A stretch of DNA of 64,000 bases from NCBI RefSeq assembly GCF_036636695.1, contig NZ_JAVWNW010000007.1; one strand, 5' to 3'. Positions within the stretch are counted from its first letter, which is position 1, and the number at the start of each line of letters is the position of its first letter. The stretch comes from Anaerorhabdus sp036636695 (lineage in GTDB: Bacteria > Bacillota_I > Bacilli_A > Erysipelotrichales > Erysipelotrichaceae). The notes beneath the pieces were generated by a model. It worked only from the letters and a program-made list of their open reading frames with translations. It did not search any database and was not told the origin of the DNA. Shown piece by piece: positions 27,122 through 36,931 of the stretch. The translations under genes were made by a program, and so were the position numbers.

Positions 27122-29026
27122 TCACTCCCTGTCTATTATACCAATTTTTCGGGTACTCGTGATAAATAAATTGGAATTTCTTAAGAAAAATATGGATATA
27201 TCTCCTTCTTTTTGTGTGTCGAGTAATCTTATTCCGAAATCATCCAATCTTTGTATAGTTTCTAAGCTAGGATGTTTGAACTTATTGTTTAAGCCACTAG
27301 AATTAACTACCAGCTGTGGTCTAATATTCTGCAAAAATTGAACGGAGGTACTCGTTTTAGAACCATGATGTCCTAGTTTCAAAATATCAATTGGGCTTAA
27401 ATCATATGCCTGTATCAAATCCAACTCTACATCGCTTGAAATATCACCTGTTAGCAATATTTGTAAATCTTTCATAAATAATACATACACTAGTGAATTA
27501 TCATTGTCATTATTGTATTTTTTAATATTCAGCGATTTCAATACCATTGTTTCATGCACAATATCACGAGGGTTCGTTATTATCTCATGAATCACAAAGT
27601 TTTGTTGTAATTTTTTTACTCCACCGCAATGATCCTCATCAAGATGAGTTAAAACCAATGAGTCTATTTCAGTTATGCTTCGTGCATGCAAAGCTCTTTC
27701 TAATAATTCAAAGTTTTTTTCTTTTCCAGTGTCAATGAGTGTTGTTGATTTTTGAAATGCCTCTTGAATTAAAATTGCATCTCCTTGATCAATTTGAATC
27801 CAAGTAATATGAGCAAACGGATGAAATAATCCCTGCCAACAAAAAATGATGTATAAACAAATCGCTGTAATTAGTCTGTAATTTGGAATTATATATATCA
27901 ATAAAAAATATAGAATTATTCCTGCACCTAGTGGATTTCCATAAATAGTAAATTGATTACCCAATGCTATTGCTTGTAGAAACAACTCTGCCATTTGAAT
28001 AAATAATGGAATACCTATAAGTACACTCATCCAACTTAATACGCAAATAAGTCCAAAAAAAGGTAAGAAAATTCGATATAAAAACAACATTCCTAATTGT
28101 ATTTTAGAAAAATATAGCGATTGAAGTATCATCATCCAAAAATAAGGTATTACTTTCTTTGTTTTCCATGATGCTGCTTGTAAGGTTCTAATTCCCAATG
28201 GAATTAGAAATTGTAGAGAACTCATTTTTTGTGGAAATATAAGAATACAACTCATGCCAAGTATTCCTGTTCTTTTTTTAGTATCTAGTTTTGTAAATCG
28301 TAAGAGAAATGATATCAACAATCTAAAGCATACAAAAGAAAATTGGTAGATTATCGAGAACACTATAATCAAAATAAATTCGATTATTATGAGTTGTTTC
28401 TCATTGAATACATACTTTCCAGCACTTCTTATAAGAGTTATTATCCCAACTACTGAAAGTCCCATAACATTGAACAAATACCAATCACTGTTTTCATCAA
28501 TGGTAACCTGAAAGATAATTTTATATAAAAAATCTTTATTTGATTCATTAAATACATCTACTTTTTTTTGAATAAACCGCCGTAGAGTAGGTAATTGCTT
28601 AATTAGTTTGCAGTTTGTGGCATACACTGAATAACTAATTTTGTTTTCTTTTGCCCAAGTTTCAAATTGACTTCCAAAATTTGAAGGTGCACTTTCAATT
28701 TTTTTAGCATTGCCTTCAACTTCGATTACTGCATCAAAATTTCTAATTGGACAATTGCTAATCAATGTTGCATTACCATTCTCTTCAATAACAATTGAAT
28801 TTTTAGTTAATTTAGTAATTTGTCCCGATAACGAAAATGTATCCGCACCTGAACTATATACATTAAACCAAAGTAGGAATATCAATAAAATAATCAATGT
28901 AGTGTCCCGATACTTTAAGTGCCAACAGATACATAAAATCAACAGAACGCCATAAAAATTATATTCTTTAAAGAATACAAATAAGCATGTATAAATGAAA
29001 AAAGATAAGATACGATTCATAGACAT
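27122..29026 (-). CDS. comEC: DNA uptake channel protein ComEC
   Basis: ComEC forms the membrane channel for single-stranded DNA in natural transformation. Several hydrophobic segments occupy about residues 5-60 and 175-385, with the soluble OB-like competence domain between (about 65-170). The C-terminal third is a metallo-beta-lactamase-like domain with THLDEDHCGGV, LLTGDIS and KLGHHGSKTSTS, the nuclease-like motifs typical of ComEC. At 634 residues it is somewhat short for the family (about 700-780), the shortfall being in the membrane part. It overlaps comEA by ten bases. Confidence 0.93.
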   Translation of the reverse strand: MSMNRILSFFIYTCLFVFFKEYNFYGVLLILCICWHLKYRDTTLIILLIFLLWFNVYSSGADTFSLSGQITKLTKNSIVIEENGNATLISNCPIRNFDAVIEVEGNAKKIESAPSNFGSQFETWAKENKISYSVYATNCKLIKQLPTLRRFIQKKVDVFNESNKDFLYKIIFQVTIDENSDWYLFNVMGLSVVGIITLIRSAGKYVFNEKQLIIIEFILIIVFSIIYQFSFVCFRLLISFLLRFTKLDTKKRTGILGMSCILIFPQKMSSLQFLIPLGIRTLQAASWKTKKVIPYFWMMILQSLYFSKIQLGMLFLYRIFLPFFGLICVLSWMSVLIGIPLFIQMAELFLQAIALGNQFTIYGNPLGAGIILYFLLIYIIPNYRLITAICLYIIFCWQGLFHPFAHITWIQIDQGDAILIQEAFQKSTTLIDTGKEKNFELLERALHARSITEIDSLVLTHLDEDHCGGVKKLQQNFVIHEIITNPRDIVHETMVLKSLNIKKYNNDNDNSLVYVLFMKDLQILLTGDISSDVELDLIQAYDLSPIDILKLGHHGSKTSTSVQFLQNIRPQLVVNSSGLNNKFKHPSLETIQRLDDFGIRLLDTQKEGDISIFFLRNSNLFITSTRKIGIIDRE

Positions 29027-29478
29027 ATCACGTCTATGAGTTTATTAAATTTTGATTCACCAATTCCTTTAACGTTTTTCAAGTCATCCAATTGTTGAAA
29101 ATATCCGTGTTCTTGTCGATATTCAATGATTTTATCCGCTGTACTATCACCAATACCTGGTAACCGCATTAACTCATTTTTTGAAGAATGATTGATAGAA
29201 ATTTTTTTCATTTCTACTTTTGCAGGAATTACTAAAGTGTCACCATTCTTTAAAACTGTGAATCGACTAATAGAAGTTAAATCAGCTGTCTCATTAAGTT
29301 CAACCAAACCTAGAATAGTCTCTACTGTTGAATAAACAGGTACTTCGAGAACTTCTCTTCGTCTTACCTCACCATCAACACTAATTTTTATAAATTTATT
29401 ATCACGCGATAAATCAATAACCGTATAACTCGGAATATAAACTAAAAATAAGAATAAAAAAATAAGTAGTATTTTCAT
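29017..29478 (-). CDS. comEA: DNA-binding competence protein ComEA
   Basis: ComEA is the membrane-anchored receptor that holds incoming double-stranded DNA. The protein has an N-terminal membrane anchor (about 1-20), an SLBB-like region (about 30-85) and a C-terminal helix-hairpin-helix pair, ELMRLPGIGDSTADKIIEYR and LKNVKGIGESKFNKL, that grips the DNA backbone. Length 153 is on the short side but the domain set is complete. It precedes comEC as in other transformable Bacillota. Confidence 0.92.
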   Translation of the reverse strand: MKILLIFLFLFLVYIPSYTVIDLSRDNKFIKISVDGEVRRREVLEVPVYSTVETILGLVELNETADLTSISRFTVLKNGDTLVIPAKVEMKKISINHSSKNELMRLPGIGDSTADKIIEYRQEHGYFQQLDDLKNVKGIGESKFNKLIDVICL

Positions 29479-29521
29479 AAGATCACCTACTTATTTTTAG
29501 TTTATTTTGTACAAAATCCTA

Positions 29522-29995
29522 TTATTTTATAGATAAGATTTTTACTTCATATGGTTCATCAACTTCAACTTCAACTACTGCACCAACTTTTTTATCAAGA
29601 ATTGCTGCTGCAAGAGGAGTTACATTTGATAATTTACCATTTAATGGATCCGCTTCTACTGAACCAACAATAATAAATGTTTCAGTTTCTTTCGTATCCA
29701 AGTCTTGTATTTCTACAGTTGATCCTAATTTTACAATTTGCGAACGACCTTTTTTCTCTTGAATAAGTTCAATGTTATTGAACATAACTTCAAGGTCACG
29801 AATTCTAGCTTCAACTTGAGCTTGGCGATCACGAGCTGCATCATAATCTGCATTCTCAGATAAGTCACCTTGAGCACGTGCTGCTTTTAGGTCTTCAATT
29901 ACTTCATTTTTTACTACGTGAACTAAATGTTCATATTCTCTCTTTAATTCATCTAACCCTTCTTGGGTTACATAAATTTTTTCATCCATTGCCAT
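29522..29995 (-). CDS. greA: Transcription elongation factor GreA
   Basis: GreA rescues backtracked RNA polymerase by stimulating transcript cleavage. The N-terminal coiled coil has the acidic tip region ARAQGDLSENADYDAARDRQ, and the C-terminal FKBP-like domain ends in PLAAAILDKKVGAVVEVEV. At 157 residues it is full length. AGGAG precedes the ATG. The udk-greA order matches Bacillus. Confidence 0.96.
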   Translation of the reverse strand: MAMDEKIYVTQEGLDELKREYEHLVHVVKNEVIEDLKAARAQGDLSENADYDAARDRQAQVEARIRDLEVMFNNIELIQEKKGRSQIVKLGSTVEIQDLDTKETETFIIVGSVEADPLNGKLSNVTPLAAAILDKKVGAVVEVEVDEPYEVKILSIK

Positions 29996-30018
29996 AGTAT
30001 CACTCCTAACGTTTCGTA

Positions 30019-30648
30019 TTATAGCATATTACTGTTGATTATACTACTTATTTTTGTGGTCAACAAGTCGATGGCAACCGTGTTTTTACCACCTTCAGGG
30101 ATGATGATATTTGCATATCGCTTACTCGGTTCAACAAACTGACTATGCATATCACGTACCGTTTTTATATATTGATTTATTACAGAATCAAGTGTTCTTC
30201 CACGATCTTCAACATCACGCTTTAAGCGACGAATAAACCGAACATCCGCATCTGTATCCACAAAAATTTTGATATCCAACAAATTACGAAGTTGTTCATT
30301 CTCAAGGATAAATAATCCTTCCAGAATTAAAACATCACATGTTTGAATAACTTCAGTATTATCACTTCTTGTATGATTTACGAAGTCATAGATTGGTTTT
30401 TCAATATCTTTACCTTCTAACAACAATTGAAGTTGTTCAATCAAGAAATCGTTATCAAATGCAAAGGGATGGTCATAATTAGTCTTAACACGTTCTTCCA
30501 TTGTTAAATGCGATTGATTTTTATAATAATCATCTTGTCGAATAATTGTTACTGAATTCGTATCGTCGAATGCCTCTTTAATTTTTCTAGCTACCGACGT
30601 CTTACCAGAGGCACTACCTCCTGCAATACCGATTACAATTGGTTTCAT
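30019..30648 (-). CDS. udk: Uridine kinase
   Basis: Udk phosphorylates uridine and cytidine in pyrimidine salvage. The P-loop is GIAGGSASGKTSVARKI, followed by IRQDDYYKNQSHLTMEER and NYDHPFAFDND, the usual substrate motifs, and the lid segment RRLKRDVEDRGR. Length 209. The frame opens with a TTG at 30651, but the ATG at 30648 sits eight bases after GGAGG and is the better start. Confidence 0.96.
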   Translation of the reverse strand: MKPIVIGIAGGSASGKTSVARKIKEAFDDTNSVTIIRQDDYYKNQSHLTMEERVKTNYDHPFAFDNDFLIEQLQLLLEGKDIEKPIYDFVNHTRSDNTEVIQTCDVLILEGLFILENEQLRNLLDIKIFVDTDADVRFIRRLKRDVEDRGRTLDSVINQYIKTVRDMHSQFVEPSKRYANIIIPEGGKNTVAIDLLTTKISSIINSNML

Positions 30649-30661
30649 CAAGTCTGCCTCC

Positions 30662-31759
30662 TTATTTCTTTAGATATTTATTCACATTCTTTTGATGTTC
30701 AGCATATGTCTCAGCATAATATACAGTTCCATCACCATATACGTCTGCCATAAAATAATAGTTGTTAGATTCAGTCGGGTTTAATACTGCCTCAATTGCA
30801 GCTTCGCCGGGATTTAAAATTGGTCCAGGAGGCAATCCAGTATATTTATACGTATTATATGGTGAATCAAAGTTTGGATTCACTTCACATTTCATCCAAT
30901 CATCACCTTTGTCAATATCAATGGCATAGCAAACTGTTACGCTACTTTGTAACATCATTCCTTTATTCAAACGATTGTAAAATACCCCTGCAATCATTTT
31001 CATATCTTCAGGTTTTGCGGCTTCATATTGTACAATTGACGCTAAAGTAAATAATTCATGAAGCGTTAAATTACGACTAGCCATTGCACTATTAAACTGA
31101 TCTTTATATTTCTCATATATTTTTAATGTTTGATCAAGAATTTTTTCCGTTACTTGTTCAGCTGTTGTTTCTTTAAAGAAATCATACGTATTAGGGAACA
31201 AATATCCTTCTAGTGTCACACGACTTTCAGTATTGAAAATATCTTCAGTCAAAAATGGATATTTACCCATAATAGAGCGAATATATTCTGGATTATTCCA
31301 TAACACAAATAAATCATCTTCGGTTACATTTGTAACTGCTGCTACTCTACTTGCAATATGTTTAGCCCAATCACCTTCAATAATTGTAACTCGCGAATCG
31401 TCTACAATTGCTCCTTTAGAATCATTTATAATTGATAAAATTTCTTTCAAAGACCAACTTTTATCCAAACTATATGTTCCCATTTTAATGCTAGTTAAGT
31501 TGCTTACCTTTGCATAAATTTGAGCAGTAAAATCATTTTGGATAAGACCCTCTTTTTTCAAATTCTTAATAACTGTTTTAACAGATTCACCAGAGCTAAT
31601 TGTAAATTCAACTTGTTCAGAAGTCTTAGATACTGGACCTAGTGTACTTGAATAATAAGCATAACTTCCACCGAATAACAAAATTAAAATTAAACCAATT
31701 AGTATTAATAAGTTTCCAACTTTTAATTTACGCTTAATCTTCTTTTTCTTCGCTGTCAT
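30662..31759 (-). CDS. mltG: Endolytic murein transglycosylase MltG
   Basis: MltG cuts nascent glycan strands and is proposed to set their length. A basic cytoplasmic stretch and one membrane helix (NLLILIGLILILLFGG) lead into the LysM-like and YceG domains outside the cell. The active site reads LASIVQYEA, retaining the glutamate that corresponds to catalytic Glu218 of E. coli, and GLPPGPILNPG follows. The frame opens further upstream with a TTG at 31798, but the ATG at 31759, after GAGG, is a better start. It overlaps the DUF1292 gene by 26 bases. Confidence 0.93.
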   Translation of the reverse strand: MTAKKKKIKRKLKVGNLLILIGLILILLFGGSYAYYSSTLGPVSKTSEQVEFTISSGESVKTVIKNLKKEGLIQNDFTAQIYAKVSNLTSIKMGTYSLDKSWSLKEILSIINDSKGAIVDDSRVTIIEGDWAKHIASRVAAVTNVTEDDLFVLWNNPEYIRSIMGKYPFLTEDIFNTESRVTLEGYLFPNTYDFFKETTAEQVTEKILDQTLKIYEKYKDQFNSAMASRNLTLHELFTLASIVQYEAAKPEDMKMIAGVFYNRLNKGMMLQSSVTVCYAIDIDKGDDWMKCEVNPNFDSPYNTYKYTGLPPGPILNPGEAAIEAVLNPTESNNYYFMADVYGDGTVYYAETYAEHQKNVNKYLKK

Positions 31760-32003
31760 CTTCAATTTCCTCAACAAATGCACCAAAGACTTCTTCAATC
31801 ATTGCCCATTCTTCTGGATCATCTACTGGAATCATAGTTCCTTCTTCATCATAGGAGCAAGCAAAAACTTCACCTTCTGCATCTTGTGGATCTGTAAATA
31901 ACACATAACTTTTTCCTCTTGATTCATCATCAAACGTAAAAAGTATTTCCATTTCTTTTTGAGATCCATCTTCTTCAGTAATCATAATTTTATTTGTTTC
32001 CAT
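31734..32003 (-). CDS. DUF1292 family acidic protein
   Basis: An 89-residue, very acidic protein matching the DUF1292 (YrzB) family: ITEEDGSQKEMEILFTFDD, GKSYVLFTDP and EVFACSYDEEG. Function is unknown. Its place between ruvX and mltG is conserved in Bacillota. The ATG at 32003 follows GGAG; an earlier in-frame start at 32024 has no ribosome binding site. Confidence 0.88.
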   Translation of the reverse strand: METNKIMITEEDGSQKEMEILFTFDDESRGKSYVLFTDPQDAEGEVFACSYDEEGTMIPVDDPEEWAMIEEVFGAFVEEIEDDSEEKED

Positions 32004-32029
32004 ACGTTTTATTCTCCTTATCAAATTAA

Positions 32030-32047
32030 AGGGGCGTTTTCACGCCC
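32030..32047 (-). terminator. GC-rich hairpin between ruvX and DUF1292 genes
   Basis: GGGCGT pairs with ACGCCC around a four-base loop and is followed on the minus strand by CTTTAATTT. The T run is broken, so it may be a partial terminator or an RNA-processing element inside the operon. Confidence 0.45.
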
Positions 32048-32048
32048 A

Positions 32049-32465
32049 CTATTTTCGATCTAAATAGCCTTGTAGTATTTGTACTGCGGCCATTTGATCA
32101 ATTACTGCCTTTCTTTTCTTTCTTGAAACATTGGCAGAAATTAGTATTTTTTGAGCTGCGACGGTTGTTAATCTTTCATCCCATAAAGTAACTGGGCATG
32201 AGCATTTTTCTTCAAGCATTGCCTTAAATTCAACAGATATATTACCACGAATACCAATATCGCCATTCATATGCTTAGGCAACCCAAGTACAATTTCAGT
32301 TACTCCCAATTCTTTCACAAATTCGAGAACTTTTGTACATGCTGTTTCATAATCATCTTCTTCAAAACGAATTGTCTCTACTGTTCGAGCAATCATCCCC
32401 AAAGGATCGCTAACCGCAACACCACATGTTCTACTTCCTAAATCTAACCCCAACACTCTTCGCAT
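32049..32465 (-). CDS. ruvX: Holliday junction resolvase-like protein RuvX (YqgF)
   Basis: A 138-residue RNase H-fold nuclease needed for 16S rRNA maturation in E. coli and able to act on branched DNA. The motifs are LGLDLGSRTCGVAVSD at the N-terminus, LGLPKHMNGDIG, LWDERLTT and the late DQMAAVQILQGYLD with its catalytic aspartate. The start follows the ireB stop by three bases with little ribosome binding site of its own, suggesting translational coupling. Confidence 0.93.
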   Translation of the reverse strand: MRRVLGLDLGSRTCGVAVSDPLGMIARTVETIRFEEDDYETACTKVLEFVKELGVTEIVLGLPKHMNGDIGIRGNISVEFKAMLEEKCSCPVTLWDERLTTVAAQKILISANVSRKKRKAVIDQMAAVQILQGYLDRK

Positions 32466-32468
32466 GGG

Positions 32469-32732
32469 TTACTTATTTTCTTCTAAGTAATAACGAACAA
32501 GTTCTTCAATAAGTTCATGTCGTTCTACTGATTGAATAATACTACGTGCATTTCGATGACTTGAAATGTATGCGGGGTCATTTGAAATAAGATACCCTGC
32601 AAGTTGATTTACAGAATTGTATCCTCTTTCTTCTAATGCTTCTTTTGTTAATCGAAGAACTTGTCGAATATTATTACGACGAATTTCATCTGATTTAAAA
32701 TTCATTGTTTCTGTTAAATCTTTGTTAGTCAT
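32469..32732 (-). CDS. ireB: IreB family regulatory phosphoprotein
   Basis: An 87-residue protein of the DUF965/IreB family, with ETMNFKSDEIRRNNIRQVL and YNSVNQLAGYLISNDPAYI. In Enterococcus, IreB is phosphorylated by the PASTA kinase IreK on N-terminal threonines and restrains cephalosporin resistance; threonines at positions 2, 7 and 9 are present here. It sits between alaS and ruvX, its conserved place. A GGGGGA site precedes the ATG. Confidence 0.92.
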   Translation of the reverse strand: MTNKDLTETMNFKSDEIRRNNIRQVLRLTKEALEERGYNSVNQLAGYLISNDPAYISSHRNARSIIQSVERHELIEELVRYYLEENK

Positions 32733-32788
32733 AGTTCTTCCCCCTTTATTACTATATTTTAGCTTATTTCCCTTAAAAATGAAAGTAT

Positions 32789-35413
32789 TTACGCTAGTTT
32801 TGACTCAATTGTGTTAAATATTTCATCAAGTTTTGATGAATCTTTTCCACCCGATTGTGCTAAATCTGGACGTCCACCGCCATTACCACCACTCATAGTT
32901 GCAGCTAACTTTGCAATTTCACCAGCCTTGAGACCTTTTTCAATCGCTTCTTTACTACTTGCAACAACGAATGTTATTTTATCATCCACAACATTTGATA
33001 TGAATACGAAAGAATTTTCACACTTATTACGCAACACTTCTGCATAACCTTTTAGTGAACTTGAATCAGCATTTTCTTTTCTCAACATAATAACATTCAA
33101 ACCATTAATTTGTCTTGCAGCTTTAATTGTTTCATCAGCTTCCAACATCATCATCTTTTCATTTACACGTTGTAAATCTTTCTTTAGTTGTGCATTTTCA
33201 TCAAGAACTAAATTTACTTTTTCTTCAAGCATATTAATTGAATTTAACTTCATTGTTTCTGCAATACTCTTCATTGTATTTTCTCTTGCAACAAAATCAT
33301 GATAGGCTGCCATTTTTGTTTTAGAAGTTATACGACGTATTCCTGATCCAATACTTTCTTCAGATTCAATTTTGAATACACCAATTTCTTGAGTATTACT
33401 TACATGTGTTCCACCGCAAAATTCTTTTGAAACATCTCCCATTGAAACTACGCGAACAGTATCACCATATTTTTCATCAAACAATGCAATAGCACCAGAA
33501 TTTTTAGCTTCATCAATCGTTAAGACTTCCGTAACAACTTTATTATCGTTCATAATCATTTGATTAACTTCATCTTCAATAGCACGTAATTGTTGATCCG
33601 TCACTTTTTCAAAATGAGTGAAATCAAAACGGCCATAATCTTCACATACATATGAACCTGCTTGTGCAATGTGTGTTCCTACTACTTTTCGTAATGCACT
33701 TTGTAACAAATGTAATGATGAGTGATTTGCCTTAATATTTAAACGACGTTGAACATCGATTTGACCATGAATGCTATCACCTACGCAAATAGTACCTTCT
33801 ATATCTTCTAAATGATGTAAATGTTGTTTATGTGGAGCTTTCTTAACATCTGTAACTACTGCACTAAATCCCTCACCAGTAAAAGTACCAGTATCAGCAA
33901 TTTGTCCACCACTTTCAGCATAGAAACATGTTTCTTGAAGTATAATATCGCCATTTCCTTGAATCTTATCAACTTGGACACCATCTTTAAAACAAGCAAT
34001 AACAACTGAATCGCATGTTAAGAATTGATAACCTATAAATTCAGATGTTTTTTCAAAGTTAATTAAATCAATAGATTGACTAGACATTGATTGTTCATCT
34101 TCACGAGCATTACGTGCACGGTCTTTTTGAAGTTTCATTTGTTCATTGAATCCATCGATATCAACTGTGAATCCATTTTCTTCAGCAATTTCTTTAGTGA
34201 GCTCTTTTGGAAAACCGTATGTATCATACAATTTAAACATAACTTCACCATCAAGAACTTTTGTTTGTTTTGCTTTTTCCAACTCATCCATCAATAGTTT
34301 TTCACCATTAGTTAAAGTTGCATGGAAAGTTTCTTCTTCTGTCTTTACTAAGCGTGACACTAAATCAATTTTTTCTTGAAGATATGGATAGAAGTCTTTC
34401 ATCATGTCGGCAACTACTGGAACTAATTGATACATAAATGCTCCTTGAATACCTAATTGGATACCATAACGAACAGCACGACGAAGAACACGACGTAATA
34501 CATATCCTCTTCCCTCATTTGAGAAAAGTGCACCATCACTTAATGCAAATGTAACTGTACGAATATGGTCAGCAATAACACGATAAGCCATTTTATATTC
34601 ACCACTATAAGGATGTTTTGCCATCTTTTCAGTTGCATGAATAATTGGTAAGAATAAATCTGTATCAAAGTTAGTTTCTCCATCTTGAATCAGTGCTACT
34701 AAACGTTCCAAGCCCATACCAGTATCAATATTTTTTTGTGGTAGTTCTTTATAATCTTTACGATCTACCCCTTCTTTTGCATCATATTGTGAAAATACAA
34801 CGTTCCATACTTCAATGTAACGATCATTTTCTAATTCTTCAAAAAATAATTTTTCACCTAATCCTTCAGGGTCATACTTAGGTCCACGGTCATAGAAAAT
34901 TTCACTATCTGGTCCACTTGGGCCTTCACCAATTTCCCAAAAGTTATCTGCTGTTCTTAATATGTGACTAGGATTAACTTTACATATGTTTACCCATGTA
35001 TCATAAGCAACTTCATCATCCGGATAAACTGTAATATACATTTTTTCCTTATCGAATCCAATCCATTCAGGTGAAGTTAGAAATTCCCATGCAAATTGAA
35101 TAGCCTCTTCTTTAAAGTAATCTCCTATCGAAAAGTTTCCAAGCATTTCAAAAAATGTATGGTGACGAGCTGTTTTACCTACATTTTCAATATCATTTGT
35201 ACGGATACTTTTTTGAGCATTCGTAATTCTATTACATTTTGGTTTTTCTGAACCATCAAAATATTTCTTTAATGCTGCAACTCCCGCATTAATCCATAAT
35301 AATGTTGGATCATTGTGTGGTACTAAACTTGCTCCTGGCTCAATCGCATGCCCTTTGCTTGCGAAATAATCCAAAAACATTTGTCTTACTTGATTTCCAG
35401 TTAATTGTTTCAT
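32789..35413 (-). CDS. alaS: Alanyl-tRNA synthetase
   Basis: AlaRS charges tRNA-Ala and edits mischarged serine and glycine. The catalytic core starts FLDYFASKGHAIEPGASLVPHNDPTLL, the editing domain has the zinc-binding HSSLHLLQSALRKVVG and CGGTHVSNTQEIG motifs, and the C-terminal C-Ala domain ends GGNGGGRPDLAQSGGKD. At 874 residues it is complete. The frame runs upstream into the T-box terminator; the ATG at 35413 follows GGAGG and is the true start. Confidence 0.97.
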   Translation of the reverse strand: MKQLTGNQVRQMFLDYFASKGHAIEPGASLVPHNDPTLLWINAGVAALKKYFDGSEKPKCNRITNAQKSIRTNDIENVGKTARHHTFFEMLGNFSIGDYFKEEAIQFAWEFLTSPEWIGFDKEKMYITVYPDDEVAYDTWVNICKVNPSHILRTADNFWEIGEGPSGPDSEIFYDRGPKYDPEGLGEKLFFEELENDRYIEVWNVVFSQYDAKEGVDRKDYKELPQKNIDTGMGLERLVALIQDGETNFDTDLFLPIIHATEKMAKHPYSGEYKMAYRVIADHIRTVTFALSDGALFSNEGRGYVLRRVLRRAVRYGIQLGIQGAFMYQLVPVVADMMKDFYPYLQEKIDLVSRLVKTEEETFHATLTNGEKLLMDELEKAKQTKVLDGEVMFKLYDTYGFPKELTKEIAEENGFTVDIDGFNEQMKLQKDRARNAREDEQSMSSQSIDLINFEKTSEFIGYQFLTCDSVVIACFKDGVQVDKIQGNGDIILQETCFYAESGGQIADTGTFTGEGFSAVVTDVKKAPHKQHLHHLEDIEGTICVGDSIHGQIDVQRRLNIKANHSSLHLLQSALRKVVGTHIAQAGSYVCEDYGRFDFTHFEKVTDQQLRAIEDEVNQMIMNDNKVVTEVLTIDEAKNSGAIALFDEKYGDTVRVVSMGDVSKEFCGGTHVSNTQEIGVFKIESEESIGSGIRRITSKTKMAAYHDFVARENTMKSIAETMKLNSINMLEEKVNLVLDENAQLKKDLQRVNEKMMMLEADETIKAARQINGLNVIMLRKENADSSSLKGYAEVLRNKCENSFVFISNVVDDKITFVVASSKEAIEKGLKAGEIAKLAATMSGGNGGGRPDLAQSGGKDSSKLDEIFNTIESKLA

Positions 35414-35430
35414 ATTTTTTCCTCCATACA

Positions 35431-35648
35431 AAATAAAAACGTCCCTAGTTACAGGAACGTATAAATTACGCGGTACCATCCTGATTCATATCAATTTGAT
35501 ATGCACCTTGATTATCATTAACGCAGATTCACGTTGGCTATTAACCACTCTTCTAAGTAGCTTCAATTAAGTCTTCACAAAGATTTTCACCAGCCATCTT
35601 CTCTCTAAAATGTTTCTTAATTTACTCAATTTATTCAACGATTTATCT
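35431..35648 (-). ncRNA. T-box riboswitch controlling alaS
   Basis: The leader contains the T-box sequence AGGATGGTACCGCG (35469-35482), which pairs with the tRNA acceptor end, and a terminator ACGTTCC/GGGACGT followed by T residues (35431-35460). A GCT alanine codon at 35559-35561, preceded by GAA, is the likely specifier. Uncharged tRNA-Ala would therefore switch on alaS and the genes after it. Confidence 0.9.
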
Positions 35649-35650
35649 AG

Positions 35651-35678
35651 ATTTTATCACAATTCTATACTTTTGCAA
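35651..35678 (-). promoter_or_regulatory. Promoter of the alaS T-box transcript
   Basis: TTGCAA (35673-35678) and TAAAAT (35651-35656) on the minus strand are 16 bases apart, ending just before the T-box leader. Confidence 0.55.
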
Positions 35679-35680
35679 GG

Positions 35681-36931
35681 TTAAATCATTGTTGCATTTT
35701 CTCTTGCAATAGCAAGCATGAGTTTAATTCTATTTTCTTGGTTAACACGTGTGGCACTTGGATCATAATCAATCGGTACAATATTAGATTTAGGATAATG
35801 TTCACGAATCTTCCTAATCATCCCTTTTCCAACAATATGATTGGGTAAGCATCCAAAAGGTTGAGCACAGACAATATTCCCATATCCTTCTTCAATGAGT
35901 TCTAGCATCTCTGCGGTCAATAACCAACCTTCCCCCATTTTGTTTCCATACCCGACATAACCTTTAATTAATTCTTTTAGATGCATATAACTTGAAGGTA
36001 TTTTAAAATGACCATTTTCACGAAGTATCTCTATCATTGCCGCTTCGAGTTTCGCAATATAATTAAACAATGTTGATACCACTTTATATTTAATTGGATT
36101 CCCTCCATATAGTTTAATATCTTCCATTCGATTATCTGTTTTAAACAACATGAATCCCAAAACTCCAGGAACCATTATTTCGCAATTTTGTTCTAAAAGA
36201 AATTTTTCTAAATGATTGTTTCCAAGAGCTGAATACTTAATGTAAATTTCACCAACTATTCCTACTTTAATCTTGTCTTTCTTTTCTTTTTCAATTGAAT
36301 CAAAATCTGTTACCATGTTTTTTAAATTCTTTTTCATATCCTTATAGCTTAGACCTTTACCTAAACTAAATTCATGCGTAAGATAATTTACCCACTTTGT
36401 AATTTTTTCTTTTGATGACCCTGGAACAACTTCATAAGGTTCAATTTGATTGTTTAAAAGCATAATCATATCTCCATAAATAAGAGCCATTAATGCTTGG
36501 CGAATCATTGATAGTGTGAATTTAAAACCAGAATTTTTTTCAAGCCCTGATAAATTTAAAGAAATTACTGGAACTTGTGGATATCCAGCCTTAATTAACG
36601 CTTTACGTAATAAATGAATGTAATTTGATGCACGACAACCACCACCAGTTTGAGTTATCATTAAAGCCGTTTTATTTACATCATACTTACCGCTATTTAA
36701 TGCATCGATTAGTTGTCCAATTACCAACAGCGCTGGATAACAAGTATCATTATGAACATATTTCAATCCAATTTGTGATATTCCTGGACCAACATTTTCT
36801 AATATTTCTGCGTCATAACCATGGAGTTTAAATATATTACACAAAAGTGAAAAGTGAATCGGCAACATATTTGGCGCAAGAATTTTATATCCTTTCATTT
36901 CACTAGTAAATTCAATTCTTTGATTAGTCAT
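35681..36931 (-). CDS. 2-hydroxyacyl-CoA dehydratase-like subunit (COG3581 type)
   Basis: This 416-residue protein resembles the C-terminal, HgdB-like part of the very large acyl-CoA dehydratase activase proteins of Bacillota, with NDTCYPALLVIGQLIDAL, QTGGGCRASNY, CAQPFGCLPNHIVGKG and IDYDPSATRVNQENRI. The cysteines probably hold an iron-sulfur cluster. No substrate is established for this class. The ATG at 36931 follows GGTGAG; the gene overlaps the activase gene by eight bases. In many relatives the two are one polypeptide of about 1400 residues, so this is a split version. Confidence 0.82.
   Translation of the reverse strand: MTNQRIEFTSEMKGYKILAPNMLPIHFSLLCNIFKLHGYDAEILENVGPGISQIGLKYVHNDTCYPALLVIGQLIDALNSGKYDVNKTALMITQTGGGCRASNYIHLLRKALIKAGYPQVPVISLNLSGLEKNSGFKFTLSMIRQALMALIYGDMIMLLNNQIEPYEVVPGSSKEKITKWVNYLTHEFSLGKGLSYKDMKKNLKNMVTDFDSIEKEKKDKIKVGIVGEIYIKYSALGNNHLEKFLLEQNCEIMVPGVLGFMLFKTDNRMEDIKLYGGNPIKYKVVSTLFNYIAKLEAAMIEILRENGHFKIPSSYMHLKELIKGYVGYGNKMGEGWLLTAEMLELIEEGYGNIVCAQPFGCLPNHIVGKGMIRKIREHYPKSNIVPIDYDPSATRVNQENRIKLMLAIARENATMI

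Noticed and set aside
31000..31100. Possible loss of the MltG catalytic glutamate (LASIVQYEA instead of IxEKE)
   Set aside because: Aligned with E. coli, the catalytic Glu218 corresponds to the second glutamate, which is retained; only the preceding residue differs.
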